From the NCBI RefSeq assembly GCF_013401995.1, contig NZ_JACBJI010000009.1, positions 1 to 64,000 of the forward strand: a stretch of 64,000 bases of DNA. Direction: 5' to 3'. The stretch comes from Flavobacterium agri (GTDB taxonomy: Bacteria; Bacteroidota; Bacteroidia; Flavobacteriales; Flavobacteriaceae). The notes below the pieces were generated by a model that worked only from the letters and a program-made list of their open reading frames with translations, was not told where the DNA came from and did not search any database. Shown piece after piece: positions 25,450 to 33,816 of the stretch. The position numbers and the translations under genes were made by a program. Within the stretch, counting starts at the first letter, position 1; each line of letters begins with the position of its first letter.

Positions 25450-27687
25450 ATGAATGCTATTGTGCGATTTATGAAAAGGAACTATAAAGTAATGTTGGTC
25501 GTCGCTGTTTTGGCGGCTGCATTGTGGAGTTTTATGCCCAAAAAAGACTCCGGAGACCCAGAAAAGGACAAAGCCCTGCTTGAACTCCTGACTTTTGTCA
25601 TCGAGCGTGGCCATTACGATCCGGCCAATATGGACGACAATTTCTCGAAAGGGATCTATAAGGATTACATTACGGCACTCGATCCGTCGAAGCGTTTTTT
25701 CCTGCAATCGGATATAGACGAATTCGCGAAATACGAAACCCAGCTCGACGACCAGATCAAGAACCGCGACCTTACGTTCTTCGATTTGACCTATAATCGT
25801 CTGATGCAACGTATCAAAGAAAGCAAAGCTTATTACAAGGATATTCTCGACAAGCCTTTCGATTATACGTCGGAAGAGTCTTTCAATACCGACAACGAAA
25901 AACTTCCATACGCCAAAACCACGGCCGAACTCAAGGAAAAATGGCGCAAACAGGTAAAACTGTCCACGCTTTCTTCGTTGGCCGACAAACTCGATTTGCA
26001 GGAAGGCAAGACCACATCCGAAAAACCTTCGGCTACTTTAGACGAAGACAGCCAGGAAGCGGCTCAGCAAGTTCTCGAACAAAAGAAAAAAGAAGAAGTC
26101 AAAATCGAGAAGAAGCCGTACGAGGTTCTTGAAAAAGAAACGCGCGAATCGGCTTTGAAATCGCTTAACGAATATTTCAGTTTTATCGACGACCTGAACC
26201 GCGAAGATTGGTTTTCGGTATACATCAACTCGATCGCCTCGCGTTTCGATCCTCACACTTCGTATTTCCCGCCAGATGAAAAAGAGCGCTTCGACGTAAG
26301 CATGAGCGGTAAACTCGAAGGGATCGGGGCACGTCTTCAAAAGAAAAACGACTATACCGAAATTACCGAATTGATTTCGGGCGGGCCGGCCTGGAGAGAC
26401 AAACAGCTTGAACCGGGCGACATCATCCTCAAAGTGGCCCAAGGCGACAAAGAAGCGGTAGATGTAGTCGGGATGCGTCTCGACGATGTCGTGAAGAAAA
26501 TCAAAGGTCCGAAAGGAACCGAAGTGCGTCTTTCGATCAAGAAAACCGACGGGACTATGAAAGTGATTTCGTTAATCCGCGATGAAGTGGAAATCGAAGA
26601 AACATACGCCAAGTCTACGATCATCGAGAAAAACGGCGTCAAGTACGGCATGATTTACCTGCCGAAATTCTATATCGACTTCGACAACGCCAATGCACGT
26701 GACGCCGGAAAAGACATCGCTCTCGAAGTGGAACGCCTTAAAAAGGAAAACGTACAAGGAATCATCCTCGACGTGCGCGACAACGGTGGCGGTTCGCTTA
26801 AGACCGTAGTCGACATCGCCGGATTGTTCATCGATGAAGGCCCGATCGTCCAAGTGAAATCGGCCGGAAAGAAAAAAGAAGTGTTGTACGACAAAGATCC
26901 GAAAGTAGAATACGACGGTCCGCTTGTGATCATGGTAAACAGTTTCTCGGCTTCGGCTTCAGAAATTTTGGCCGCCGCGATCCAGGATTACAAACGCGGT
27001 GTGATCATCGGAAGCAAACAGACGTACGGAAAAGGAACGGTTCAAAATGTATTTGACCTGAACCAATTCGTGCGCAACAGCGAGTTCGGAGATTTGGGCG
27101 CGTTGAAAACCACCACCCAAAAATTCTATCGCATCAACGGCGGATCGACGCAACTTGAAGGCGTAGCTTCAGACGTGGCCATGCCAGACCGTTATTCGTA
27201 CGTGAAAATGGGTGAGCGCGACATCGACAATGCCATGCCTTGGGATAAGATCGACCCGGCCCAATACAAGACTTGGGACAAGCAACCGAACTTTAACCAA
27301 GCGATCGCCAACAGCCGCAAACGCATGGAAGCCAACGAACAGTTCCGACTTATCGACGAGAACGCGAAATGGATCAACGATCGCAGTGAAGAGACCGTTT
27401 ACAGCCTCAAACTCGATAAATTCCGTGCAGAACAAGATGCTTTGGAACAAAAAGCCAAGAAATACAAAGTGTTGTCGACGTATCACAACGATTTGAAATT
27501 CGAATCGCTTCCGTACGAAAAAGACCAGATTGCGAAAGATGACGTGCTCAAAGAAAAACGCGTCAGATGGCATGAAAGTCTCGGAAAAGACATTTATGTA
27601 GATGAAGCAGTCAAAATTTTGGACGATTTGCAGCCAAAATCCAAAGGTGCGCTCTCGCTCAAAAAAGAGAAGACGATCAAATCGTAA
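25450..27687 (+). CDS. prc: Carboxy-terminal processing (tail-specific) protease, S41
   Basis: A periplasmic protease of 745 residues from the ATG at 25450. An N-terminal membrane anchor (YKVMLVVAVLAAALWSFM) is followed by a helical TSP N-terminal domain (about 35-240), a PDZ domain (about 290-375, LEGIGARLQKK...GGPAWRDKQLEPGDIIL) and the S41 catalytic core. That core has the Ser in VNSFSASASEI and the Lys in SKQTYGKGTVQ, preceded by LDVRDNGGGSL. The C-terminal DUF3340-like part runs to the end. It is the long Prc/Tsp form, not the short CtpA form. A terminator follows. Confidence 0.93.
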   Translation: MNAIVRFMKRNYKVMLVVAVLAAALWSFMPKKDSGDPEKDKALLELLTFVIERGHYDPANMDDNFSKGIYKDYITALDPSKRFFLQSDIDEFAKYETQLDDQIKNRDLTFFDLTYNRLMQRIKESKAYYKDILDKPFDYTSEESFNTDNEKLPYAKTTAELKEKWRKQVKLSTLSSLADKLDLQEGKTTSEKPSATLDEDSQEAAQQVLEQKKKEEVKIEKKPYEVLEKETRESALKSLNEYFSFIDDLNREDWFSVYINSIASRFDPHTSYFPPDEKERFDVSMSGKLEGIGARLQKKNDYTEITELISGGPAWRDKQLEPGDIILKVAQGDKEAVDVVGMRLDDVVKKIKGPKGTEVRLSIKKTDGTMKVISLIRDEVEIEETYAKSTIIEKNGVKYGMIYLPKFYIDFDNANARDAGKDIALEVERLKKENVQGIILDVRDNGGGSLKTVVDIAGLFIDEGPIVQVKSAGKKKEVLYDKDPKVEYDGPLVIMVNSFSASASEILAAAIQDYKRGVIIGSKQTYGKGTVQNVFDLNQFVRNSEFGDLGALKTTTQKFYRINGGSTQLEGVASDVAMPDRYSYVKMGERDIDNAMPWDKIDPAQYKTWDKQPNFNQAIANSRKRMEANEQFRLIDENAKWINDRSEETVYSLKLDKFRAEQDALEQKAKKYKVLSTYHNDLKFESLPYEKDQIAKDDVLKEKRVRWHESLGKDIYVDEAVKILDDLQPKSKGALSLKKEKTIKS

Positions 27688-27713
27688 CCCGATTTTAGAA
27701 ATATCGCAAAATG

Positions 27714-27747
27714 AAGCCTCGATTTTTTCGGGGCTTTATTTTTTTTA
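27714..27747 (+). terminator. Terminator after the tail-specific protease
   Basis: AAGCCTCG (27714-27721) pairs with CGGGGCTT (27729-27736) across a T-rich loop and is followed by TATTTTTTTT. It isolates the protease from the arginine leader. Confidence 0.8.
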
Positions 27748-27819
27748 ACAAGCGAAAACGGTTTCGACGAATTATGATTTTTTTTACACGAAAAAGGCCG
27801 TTTCATTTTTCAAAAAAAA

Positions 27820-27827
27820 TAAATTTG
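27820..27827 (+). promoter_or_regulatory. -7 element of the arginine operon leader
   Basis: TAAATTTG matches TAnnTTTG exactly. The leader-peptide ATG begins only 5 nt later (27833), so transcription should start at or next to the start codon. No TTG sits at the expected -33 distance; TTTC at about 27801 is the nearest. Confidence 0.6.
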
Positions 27828-27832
27828 CGACC

Positions 27833-27907
27833 ATGAATACAAGATCACACAACCATATCGCGATCACTTCACCGCGACGAAGACCGGGAACCGCCAAGCT
27901 GGCTTGA
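27833..27907 (+). CDS. Arginine-rich leader peptide of the arg operon (24 aa)
   Basis: A short open frame reads MNTRSHNHIAITSPRRRPGT and ends AKLA-stop. It contains four arginines, three in a row (CGA CGA AGA at 27875-27883), near the middle of a transcript that leads into the arginine genes. An Arg cluster just before a possible hairpin is the layout of an amino-acid attenuator: ribosomes would stall at the RRR stretch when charged tRNA-Arg is scarce. It starts next to a TAAATTTG box, so it is probably leaderless. I have no homology evidence; the call rests on position, composition and structure. Confidence 0.65.
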   Translation: MNTRSHNHIAITSPRRRPGTAKLA

Positions 27908-28067
27908 GTTCCGATTTTTCGATTTGTGTAATCTTTTTGTATTTGCCTTGAAAATTTCCATCCCCTTTTTCGCCCCGACCCTTTTTGGCGCATTCGCCAT
28001 ATCAAGGGCATTTTCTACCCGACGACCGTAAGGTCGCGACTTTCTATTGAACCGATTCGTCCGGTTC
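27887..28067 (+). promoter_or_regulatory. Possible attenuator hairpins in the arg leader
   Basis: A hairpin overlaps the end of the leader peptide: GGAAC (27887-27891) with GTTCC (27908-27912), and inside it GCCA (27893-27896) with TGGC (27900-27903), followed by GATTTTT. Further on, CGACC-GTAA-GGTCG (28023-28036) and GAACCG/CGGTTC (28049-28067) can form. GAACCG also occurs at 27888-27893 and could pair with CGGTTC at 28062-28067 instead, giving exclusive alternatives. The 206 nt between leader stop and the first arg gene show no other gene. Confidence 0.4.
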
Positions 28068-28113
28068 TTGCCTCAAATAGTTTTACGAAAAATCAACAAC
28101 CAAATCCAATACG

Positions 28114-28764
28114 ATGGGAATTTCCATCTTTATTGCGGGTGAAACGCATTTCCGTTTTGCCCAGGAAATCTGCGATACCATGTACCAATCGGCTTTGCAA
28201 CGCGGTACGGGAATCGCCAAGCGTACGCCCGAATACATACGTGACAAAATGGCTAATGCCGATGCCGTAATCGCACTCGACGGCGACCGTTTTGCCGGAT
28301 TCTGTTATATCGAAAGCTGGCAGCACGGCAAATTCGTCGCCAACAGCGGCTTGATCGTACATCCCGATTTCCGTCATCTCGGCCTTGCCAAACAAATCAA
28401 ATCGCGTGTCTTCGAATATTCTCAGGAGAAATATCCGGGTGCAAAAATATTCGGGATCACGACGGGTCTGGCCGTGATGAAAATCAATTCCGAACTCGGT
28501 TACAAACCCGTTCCGTTCTCTGAATTGACAGACGATCCGAGTTTCTGGAAAGGCTGTTCGGGCTGCACCAATTTCGACATTTTACAACGCAAAGATTACA
28601 AAATGTGCCTTTGCACGGGAATGTTATACGATCCGGCAACCGACAAAAACAAAGAGAAATACACGTTCAATCAAAAAGTGCTTTCACGTCTCAAAAGTAT
28701 CAAACAAGCGCTTTTCCTCAAAAAAGAGAAACCAAAGGAAAAGCATAAAAAAGAAACAGCATGA
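28114..28764 (+). CDS. GNAT acetyltransferase, putative N-acetylglutamate synthase
   Basis: A 216-residue GNAT-fold enzyme. The acetyl-CoA loop is VHPDFRHLGLAKQIK (about residues 88-102), with VIALDGDRFAGFCYIE before it. As the first gene of an arginine operon that lacks another acetyl-donor enzyme, it most likely makes N-acyl-glutamate from glutamate. The C-terminal third has CSGC and, 13 residues later, CLC, four cysteines that could bind a metal, then a Lys-rich tail. It overlaps argG by 4 nt. No catalytic proof is possible from sequence, and the acyl group (acetyl or succinyl) is open. Confidence 0.78.
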   Translation: MGISIFIAGETHFRFAQEICDTMYQSALQRGTGIAKRTPEYIRDKMANADAVIALDGDRFAGFCYIESWQHGKFVANSGLIVHPDFRHLGLAKQIKSRVFEYSQEKYPGAKIFGITTGLAVMKINSELGYKPVPFSELTDDPSFWKGCSGCTNFDILQRKDYKMCLCTGMLYDPATDKNKEKYTFNQKVLSRLKSIKQALFLKKEKPKEKHKKETA

Positions 28765-29960
28765 CTACTATAAAAAAAGTCGTTCTCGCTTACAGTGGCG
28801 GACTCGACACTTCCTTTTGCCTAAAATACCTGCAACAGCAAGGTTACGAAGTCCACACGATTCTCGTGAATACGGGCGGATTTTCCAACGACGAACTTTC
28901 GGCCATCGAAAAACGCGCGTGCGAACTCGGTTCCAAAGCCCACGTGAACGCTGATATCGTCGACAAATACTACGAAAAAGCGATAAAGTTCCTCGTTTTC
29001 GGAAACGTCTTAAAGAACAATACATATCCGTTATCGGTTTCGGCCGAACGCGTTTTCCAGGCGATAGAAGCGATCCAATACGCCAAAACCATCGGTGCAT
29101 CTGCAATCGCTCACGGCAGCACGGGCGCTGGAAATGACCAAATTCGTTTCGACCTTATTTTCCGAACCATCGCTCCCGAAATCGAAATCATCACGCCAAT
29201 CCGCGATCTCAAGTTGAGCCGTCAGGCAGAAGTCGAATGGCTGCAAAAAGAAGGCGTCGAATATTCGTGGGAAAAAGCGCAGTATTCGATCAACAAAGGC
29301 ATTTGGGGAACTTCGGTAGGCGGAAAAGAAACGTTGACCTCGAACTTGCCATTGCCCGAAGAAGCTTTTCCATCGCAAATCAAAGAGACTGAACCGACAA
29401 AAGTCACGCTTCACTTCGAAAAAGGCGAACTTGTAGGAATCGACGACCAATTCTCAAAACCGACCGACAACATCGTCAAACTCGAAGAAAGCGCTTCGGC
29501 CTATGGCATCGGACGCGACATCCACGTAGGCGACACGATTATCGGCATCAAAGGAAGAGTCGGATTTGAAGCCGCGGCGCCGCTTGTCATCATCAAAGCG
29601 CACCATCTTTTAGAGAAACACGTGCTCACCAAATGGCAGCAATACTGGAAAGAACAGCTCGGAAACTGGTACGGCATGTTGTTTCACGAAGGCCAATATC
29701 TCGATCCAGTGATGCGCAACATCGAAACTTTTCTCGCCGACACGCAATTGAACGTGACCGGAAAAGTTGCCGTGACCTTGCGTCCGTATCATTTTTCGCT
29801 CGACGGAATCGAGTCGCAACACGATCTCATGAACACCCAATTCGGTCAATACGGCGAAATGAACAACGCCTGGACTGCCGAAGACGCCAAAGGTTTCATC
29901 AAGATTTTGGGCAATTCGCAGGCGATTTATTCACAGGTAAATTCAGAGCAATATGTTTAG
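28761..29960 (+). CDS. argG: Argininosuccinate synthase
   Basis: Joins citrulline and aspartate using ATP. The 399-residue protein has the PP-loop near the N terminus (VVLAYSGGLDTSFCLKYL), the substrate segments AIAHGSTGAGNDQIRFD and NKGIWGTSVGGKE, and EGQYLDPVMRNIE near the C terminus. The length is normal. ATGA overlap with the GNAT gene and an 8-nt overlap with argC indicate tight coupling. Confidence 0.96.
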   Translation: MTTIKKVVLAYSGGLDTSFCLKYLQQQGYEVHTILVNTGGFSNDELSAIEKRACELGSKAHVNADIVDKYYEKAIKFLVFGNVLKNNTYPLSVSAERVFQAIEAIQYAKTIGASAIAHGSTGAGNDQIRFDLIFRTIAPEIEIITPIRDLKLSRQAEVEWLQKEGVEYSWEKAQYSINKGIWGTSVGGKETLTSNLPLPEEAFPSQIKETEPTKVTLHFEKGELVGIDDQFSKPTDNIVKLEESASAYGIGRDIHVGDTIIGIKGRVGFEAAAPLVIIKAHHLLEKHVLTKWQQYWKEQLGNWYGMLFHEGQYLDPVMRNIETFLADTQLNVTGKVAVTLRPYHFSLDGIESQHDLMNTQFGQYGEMNNAWTAEDAKGFIKILGNSQAIYSQVNSEQYV

Positions 29961-30930
29961 CGTCGGCATCATCGGGGCGTCGGGTTACACCGGTAGCGAA
30001 TTGTTGCGTTTGCTCGTAAACCATCCGAACGTCAAGGTCGATTTTGCGTATTCTAAGACATTTTTCGGACAGGCGATTTCGTCCGTTCATCAAGATTTGA
30101 TCGGTGAAGATTTACCGGATTTTACTAATAATGTAAATCCCGAAGTCGACGTGGTTTTTCTTTGCCTCGGACACGGTAAATCGAAGGAATTCCTGAGTTC
30201 GAAAGCATTTTCCAATAAAACGAAAATCATCGATCTGGGCAACGATTTCCGCTTGACGGACGATTCCGATTTCAACGGAAAAACGTTCGTCTACGGTTTG
30301 CCCGAATTGAATCGGATGAAAATCAAAGAAGCGAATTTCATTGCAAACCCAGGTTGTTTTGCGACTGCGATCCAACTCTCGCTTTTGCCTTTGGCGAAAA
30401 ACGGATGGCTCAAATCGGACGTTCATGTGAATGCGACTACTGGAAGTACTGGTGCCGGCGTGAGTTTGTCCGAAACGTCGCATCATCCGTACAGAAACGG
30501 GAATATGTCACATTACAAGGCGTTTTCGCACCAGCATTTGGGCGAAATCAATCAAAGCTTGAGGCAAATCGATTCGGAGAAATCGGGTGAAATCCTGTTC
30601 ATTCCGAACCGAGGTGATTTTACGCGTGGCATTTTTGCGACACTTTATACAAAGCTCGATGTCGCTTTCGCAGACATTTTGTCGGCTTACGAAAACTTCT
30701 ATAAAGACGAGCCTTTCGTCAACGTCACGACCGAAAACATCAGCCTGAAACCCGTTTTGCAAACGAACAATTGCTTGATTTCTGTCGAACAGAAAGGCGA
30801 CTACGTTTTGCTTACGTCGGTGATTGACAACCTTGTAAAAGGCGCGTCGGGACAGGCGATCCAGAACATGAATTTGATGTTGAACCTCGAAGAAACGGCC
30901 GGACTTCGTTTAAAATCGGCGGCATTTTGA
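29953..30930 (+). CDS. argC: N-acetyl-gamma-glutamyl-phosphate reductase
   Basis: Reduces acyl-glutamyl phosphate to the semialdehyde with NADPH. The 325 residues include the Rossmann start GIIGASGYTGSELLRLLVNHP, the region FLCLGHGKS, the catalytic Cys in FIANPGCFATAIQLSL, and the His-rich segment SETSHHPYRNGNMSHYKAFSHQH. It overlaps argG by 8 nt and ends 2 nt before the argD start. Confidence 0.96.
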   Translation: MFSVGIIGASGYTGSELLRLLVNHPNVKVDFAYSKTFFGQAISSVHQDLIGEDLPDFTNNVNPEVDVVFLCLGHGKSKEFLSSKAFSNKTKIIDLGNDFRLTDDSDFNGKTFVYGLPELNRMKIKEANFIANPGCFATAIQLSLLPLAKNGWLKSDVHVNATTGSTGAGVSLSETSHHPYRNGNMSHYKAFSHQHLGEINQSLRQIDSEKSGEILFIPNRGDFTRGIFATLYTKLDVAFADILSAYENFYKDEPFVNVTTENISLKPVLQTNNCLISVEQKGDYVLLTSVIDNLVKGASGQAIQNMNLMLNLEETAGLRLKSAAF

Positions 30931-30932
30931 CC

Positions 30933-32090
30933 ATGAAAAATCTATTTGACGTTTATCCGTTATACGACATTACGCCCGTGAAAGCCTTTGGTAGTAAGGT
31001 TTTCGACGAATCGGGCAGGGAATATCTCGACTTTTACGGCGGCCACGGCGTGATCTCGATCGGGCATTCGCATCCGAATTACGTGAAAGCGGTTTCCGAT
31101 CAGGTTTCCAAAATCGGATTCTATTCCAACTCGATCCAAAACCCGATCCAGACCGGGTTGGCCGAGAAATTATGCGCGTTTTCAGGGTATCCCGATTACT
31201 CGCTTTTCCTGTGCAATTCCGGAGCCGAAGCCAACGAGAATGCTTTGAAACTCGCTTCTTTCCACACGAAGAAATCCAAGGTGATCGCATTCAAAAAAGC
31301 ATTCCACGGAAGAACTTCGGCGGCAGTCGCTTCTACCGATAATCCTTCGATTGTCGCGCCAATCAACGCTCACAAGGTCATCTTTCTCGAATTGAACGAC
31401 CAAAAATCGGTTTTGGATGAATTGCAGAAAGGCGACGTGGCCTGCGTAATCATCGAAGGCATCCAAGGCGTCGGCGGACTCGACGAAGCCACGACCGAAT
31501 TTTTCCAATTCCTGTCATCGGAAACCAAAAAATATGGAGTCGTTTTGATCCTCGACGAAATCCAGAGCGGTTACGGCCGAAGCGGGAAATTCTTCGCGCA
31601 CCAACATCACGACATAAAACCCGACATCATTTCGGTCGCAAAAGGAATGGGCAACGGTTTCCCGATCGGTGGGATTCTGATTTCACCCGAATTCAAAGCG
31701 TCTCACGGATTGTTAGGGACGACATTCGGAGGAAACCATTTGGCGTGTGCCGCCGCTTTGTCGGTTTTGGAAGTCATCGAATCGGAAAACCTGATTCAAA
31801 ATGTGAACGAAGTCAGTGATTATTTCAAGCAACAAGCGTCCGAAATTCCACAGATTAAAAACGTGAAAGGACGCGGTTTGATGCTAGGATTGGAATTCGA
31901 TTTCGAAATCGCCAATTTGAGAAAATCTCTTATTTACGACTTCGGAATTTTTACCGGAAATGCGAGTCAAAAGAACTTGTTGCGTATTCTGCCGCCGCTT
32001 TCGATAACCAAAGCCGAAGTTGACTTCTTCTTCGTCGGACTCAAAAAAGCGATCGGGAAAATTGTTGAACCTCAAATTTCCGTGCCATGA
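30933..32090 (+). CDS. argD: Acyl-ornithine aminotransferase (class III)
   Basis: A PLP enzyme that transfers an amino group to the acyl-glutamate semialdehyde. 385 residues. The PLP lysine is in SVAKGMGNGFPIGG, preceded by LILDEIQSGYGRSGKFFAHQ. NSGAEANENALKLA is the phosphate-binding loop. The ATG at 30933 follows the argC stop by 2 nt; a TTG 6 nt upstream is an unlikely start. It overlaps the transcarbamylase gene by 4 nt. Confidence 0.94.
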   Translation: MKNLFDVYPLYDITPVKAFGSKVFDESGREYLDFYGGHGVISIGHSHPNYVKAVSDQVSKIGFYSNSIQNPIQTGLAEKLCAFSGYPDYSLFLCNSGAEANENALKLASFHTKKSKVIAFKKAFHGRTSAAVASTDNPSIVAPINAHKVIFLELNDQKSVLDELQKGDVACVIIEGIQGVGGLDEATTEFFQFLSSETKKYGVVLILDEIQSGYGRSGKFFAHQHHDIKPDIISVAKGMGNGFPIGGILISPEFKASHGLLGTTFGGNHLACAAALSVLEVIESENLIQNVNEVSDYFKQQASEIPQIKNVKGRGLMLGLEFDFEIANLRKSLIYDFGIFTGNASQKNLLRILPPLSITKAEVDFFFVGLKKAIGKIVEPQISVP

Positions 32091-33034
32091 AACATTTCAC
32101 TTCCGTAGATGACATTCAGGATTTGAACGCTTTGTTGGACATAGCCCAAAATCACAAGCAAAATCCATTCGCGAATGAAGATTTGGGCAGGCGGAAAACG
32201 ATTGGTTTGCTGTTTTTCAACCCGAGTTTAAGGACGCGTTTGAGTACACAAAAAGCTGCGTCGAACCTCGGGATGCAAGCGATGGTGATGAATCTGAACA
32301 CCGAAGGCTGGCTTCTCGAATTCGAGGACGGCGTCGTCATGAACGGCAATAAAGCCGAACACATACGCGAAGCCGCACAAGTCGTTTCCCAATATTGCGA
32401 CATCTTGGCCGTGAGAAGTTTCCCGACGCTCGCCGACAAGCAAAAAGACGTATCAGAGCACGTGATTTCGGCTTTCAAAAAGTTCGCGTCCGTGCCAATT
32501 GTCAGTCTCGAAGGTTCGAGCGAGCATCCGTTGCAAGCGGTTGCCGATGCGCTGACGATCCGGGAATTCAAAACGAAAAATCGACCAAAAGTCGTACTGA
32601 CGTGGGCGCCTCACCCAAAAGCGTTGCCGCACGCGGTTCCCAATTCGTTCGCAAAAATCATGAAGTTGAGTGACGTCGATTTCATCATCACAAATCCTGA
32701 TGGCTACGACCTCGACCCGAAAATTACAAATGGCGTGACAATAGAACGCGACCAAAACAAAGCCTTCGAAAATGCCGATTTTATCTATGCCAAAAACTGG
32801 AGTTCGTTCGAAAATTACGGACAGATTCTGTCGCAGGATTTGTCGTGGACGATAACTTCCGAGAAATTGAAACTGACGAATTCGGCCAAATTCATGCACT
32901 GTTTGCCGGTTCGTCGAAACATGATCGTGTCCGATGAAGTGCTCGACAGCGAGTCGTCTATCGTGATTCCGCAAGCGAATAACCGAACTTTTGCCGCTCA
33001 AGCGGTTTTGTCCGAAATACTCAAAAACCAATGA
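32087..33034 (+). CDS. argF': N-acyl-ornithine carbamoyltransferase (ArgF'-type)
   Basis: Transfers carbamoyl to an N-acylated ornithine. 315 residues. The carbamoyl-phosphate motif is FNPSLRTRLSTQKAA (44-58), with MTWAPHP-like VVLTWAPHPKALPHAVPNSF and FMHCLPVRRNMIV, which are typical of the Bacteroidota/Xanthomonas acyl-ornithine group rather than ordinary ornithine transcarbamylases. At the position that sets acyl preference (Pro90 in the succinyl enzyme, Glu92 in the acetyl enzyme, from published structures as I recall) this protein has Ala90 in NGNKAEHIRE. The substrate is therefore left open. Confidence 0.9.
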   Translation: MKHFTSVDDIQDLNALLDIAQNHKQNPFANEDLGRRKTIGLLFFNPSLRTRLSTQKAASNLGMQAMVMNLNTEGWLLEFEDGVVMNGNKAEHIREAAQVVSQYCDILAVRSFPTLADKQKDVSEHVISAFKKFASVPIVSLEGSSEHPLQAVADALTIREFKTKNRPKVVLTWAPHPKALPHAVPNSFAKIMKLSDVDFIITNPDGYDLDPKITNGVTIERDQNKAFENADFIYAKNWSSFENYGQILSQDLSWTITSEKLKLTNSAKFMHCLPVRRNMIVSDEVLDSESSIVIPQANNRTFAAQAVLSEILKNQ

Positions 33035-33807
33035 AGCCAAAATTGACAATTGTAAAAATCGGTGGAAACGTCATCGATAACCCAGAATTGCTCGATTCGG
33101 TTTTGGCCGATTTTGCCAAGCTTGAAAACGCTAAAATTCTGGTCCACGGAGGCGGAAAATTGGCAACGCGTTTGGGCGAAAAACTAGGAATCGAAGCCAA
33201 ATTCCACAAAGGCCGGCGCATCACGGATCAAGCGATGCTCGAAATCGCCGTAATGAGTTACGCGGGCGGGACGAACAAGTCGATCGTTGCGAAATTGCAG
33301 GCTTTGGGCGTGAATGCGATTGGACTTACGGGTGCGGATGGGAATTTGATCTTATCTGAAAAACGTGCCGTGAAAACGGTTGATTTTGGATTTGTGGGTG
33401 ATGTGAGAAAAGTCGATTCCGAAGCATTGAGGAATCTGATCCAATGCGGTTTTGTCCCGGTTTTTGCCGCAATCACGCACGACGGAAAAGGCAAATTGCT
33501 CAACACGAATGCCGACACAATCGCGTCCGAAATTGCCATTGCGTGTTCTGATTTTTTTGACACCGAATTGCTGTATTGCTTCGAAAAACCGGGCGTTTTG
33601 GCAAATTCCGAGGATGGAGATTCCGTGATTTCGCTTCTCGATGCCGAACTTTACCAAAGATTAAAAGCCGAAAATAAGGTGCATTCGGGTATGTTGCCCA
33701 AGCTGGACAATTGTTTCCGCGCGCTTGAAAATGGTGTTTCCGTCGTAAAGGTCGGAAGCGAAAAATTGTTGTCCGACCAAAATTCGGGAACAAAAATCCA
33801 ACCGTAA
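33031..33807 (+). CDS. argB: N-acetylglutamate kinase
   Basis: Phosphorylates N-acyl-glutamate. The 258-residue amino-acid kinase fold has KIGGNVID near the N terminus, the substrate loop ILVHGGGK, and GADGNLI and NADTIASEIAIA in the ATP half. The LHSGM-like KVHSGMLPKLDNCFRALENGV near the C terminus is typical. ATGA overlap with argF' and a 9-nt gap to argE. The short N terminus lacks the extra helix that arginine-inhibited hexameric enzymes carry, so feedback control by arginine at this step is less likely. Confidence 0.94.
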   Translation: MKPKLTIVKIGGNVIDNPELLDSVLADFAKLENAKILVHGGGKLATRLGEKLGIEAKFHKGRRITDQAMLEIAVMSYAGGTNKSIVAKLQALGVNAIGLTGADGNLILSEKRAVKTVDFGFVGDVRKVDSEALRNLIQCGFVPVFAAITHDGKGKLLNTNADTIASEIAIACSDFFDTELLYCFEKPGVLANSEDGDSVISLLDAELYQRLKAENKVHSGMLPKLDNCFRALENGVSVVKVGSEKLLSDQNSGTKIQP

Positions 33808-33816
33808 AACCCATGT

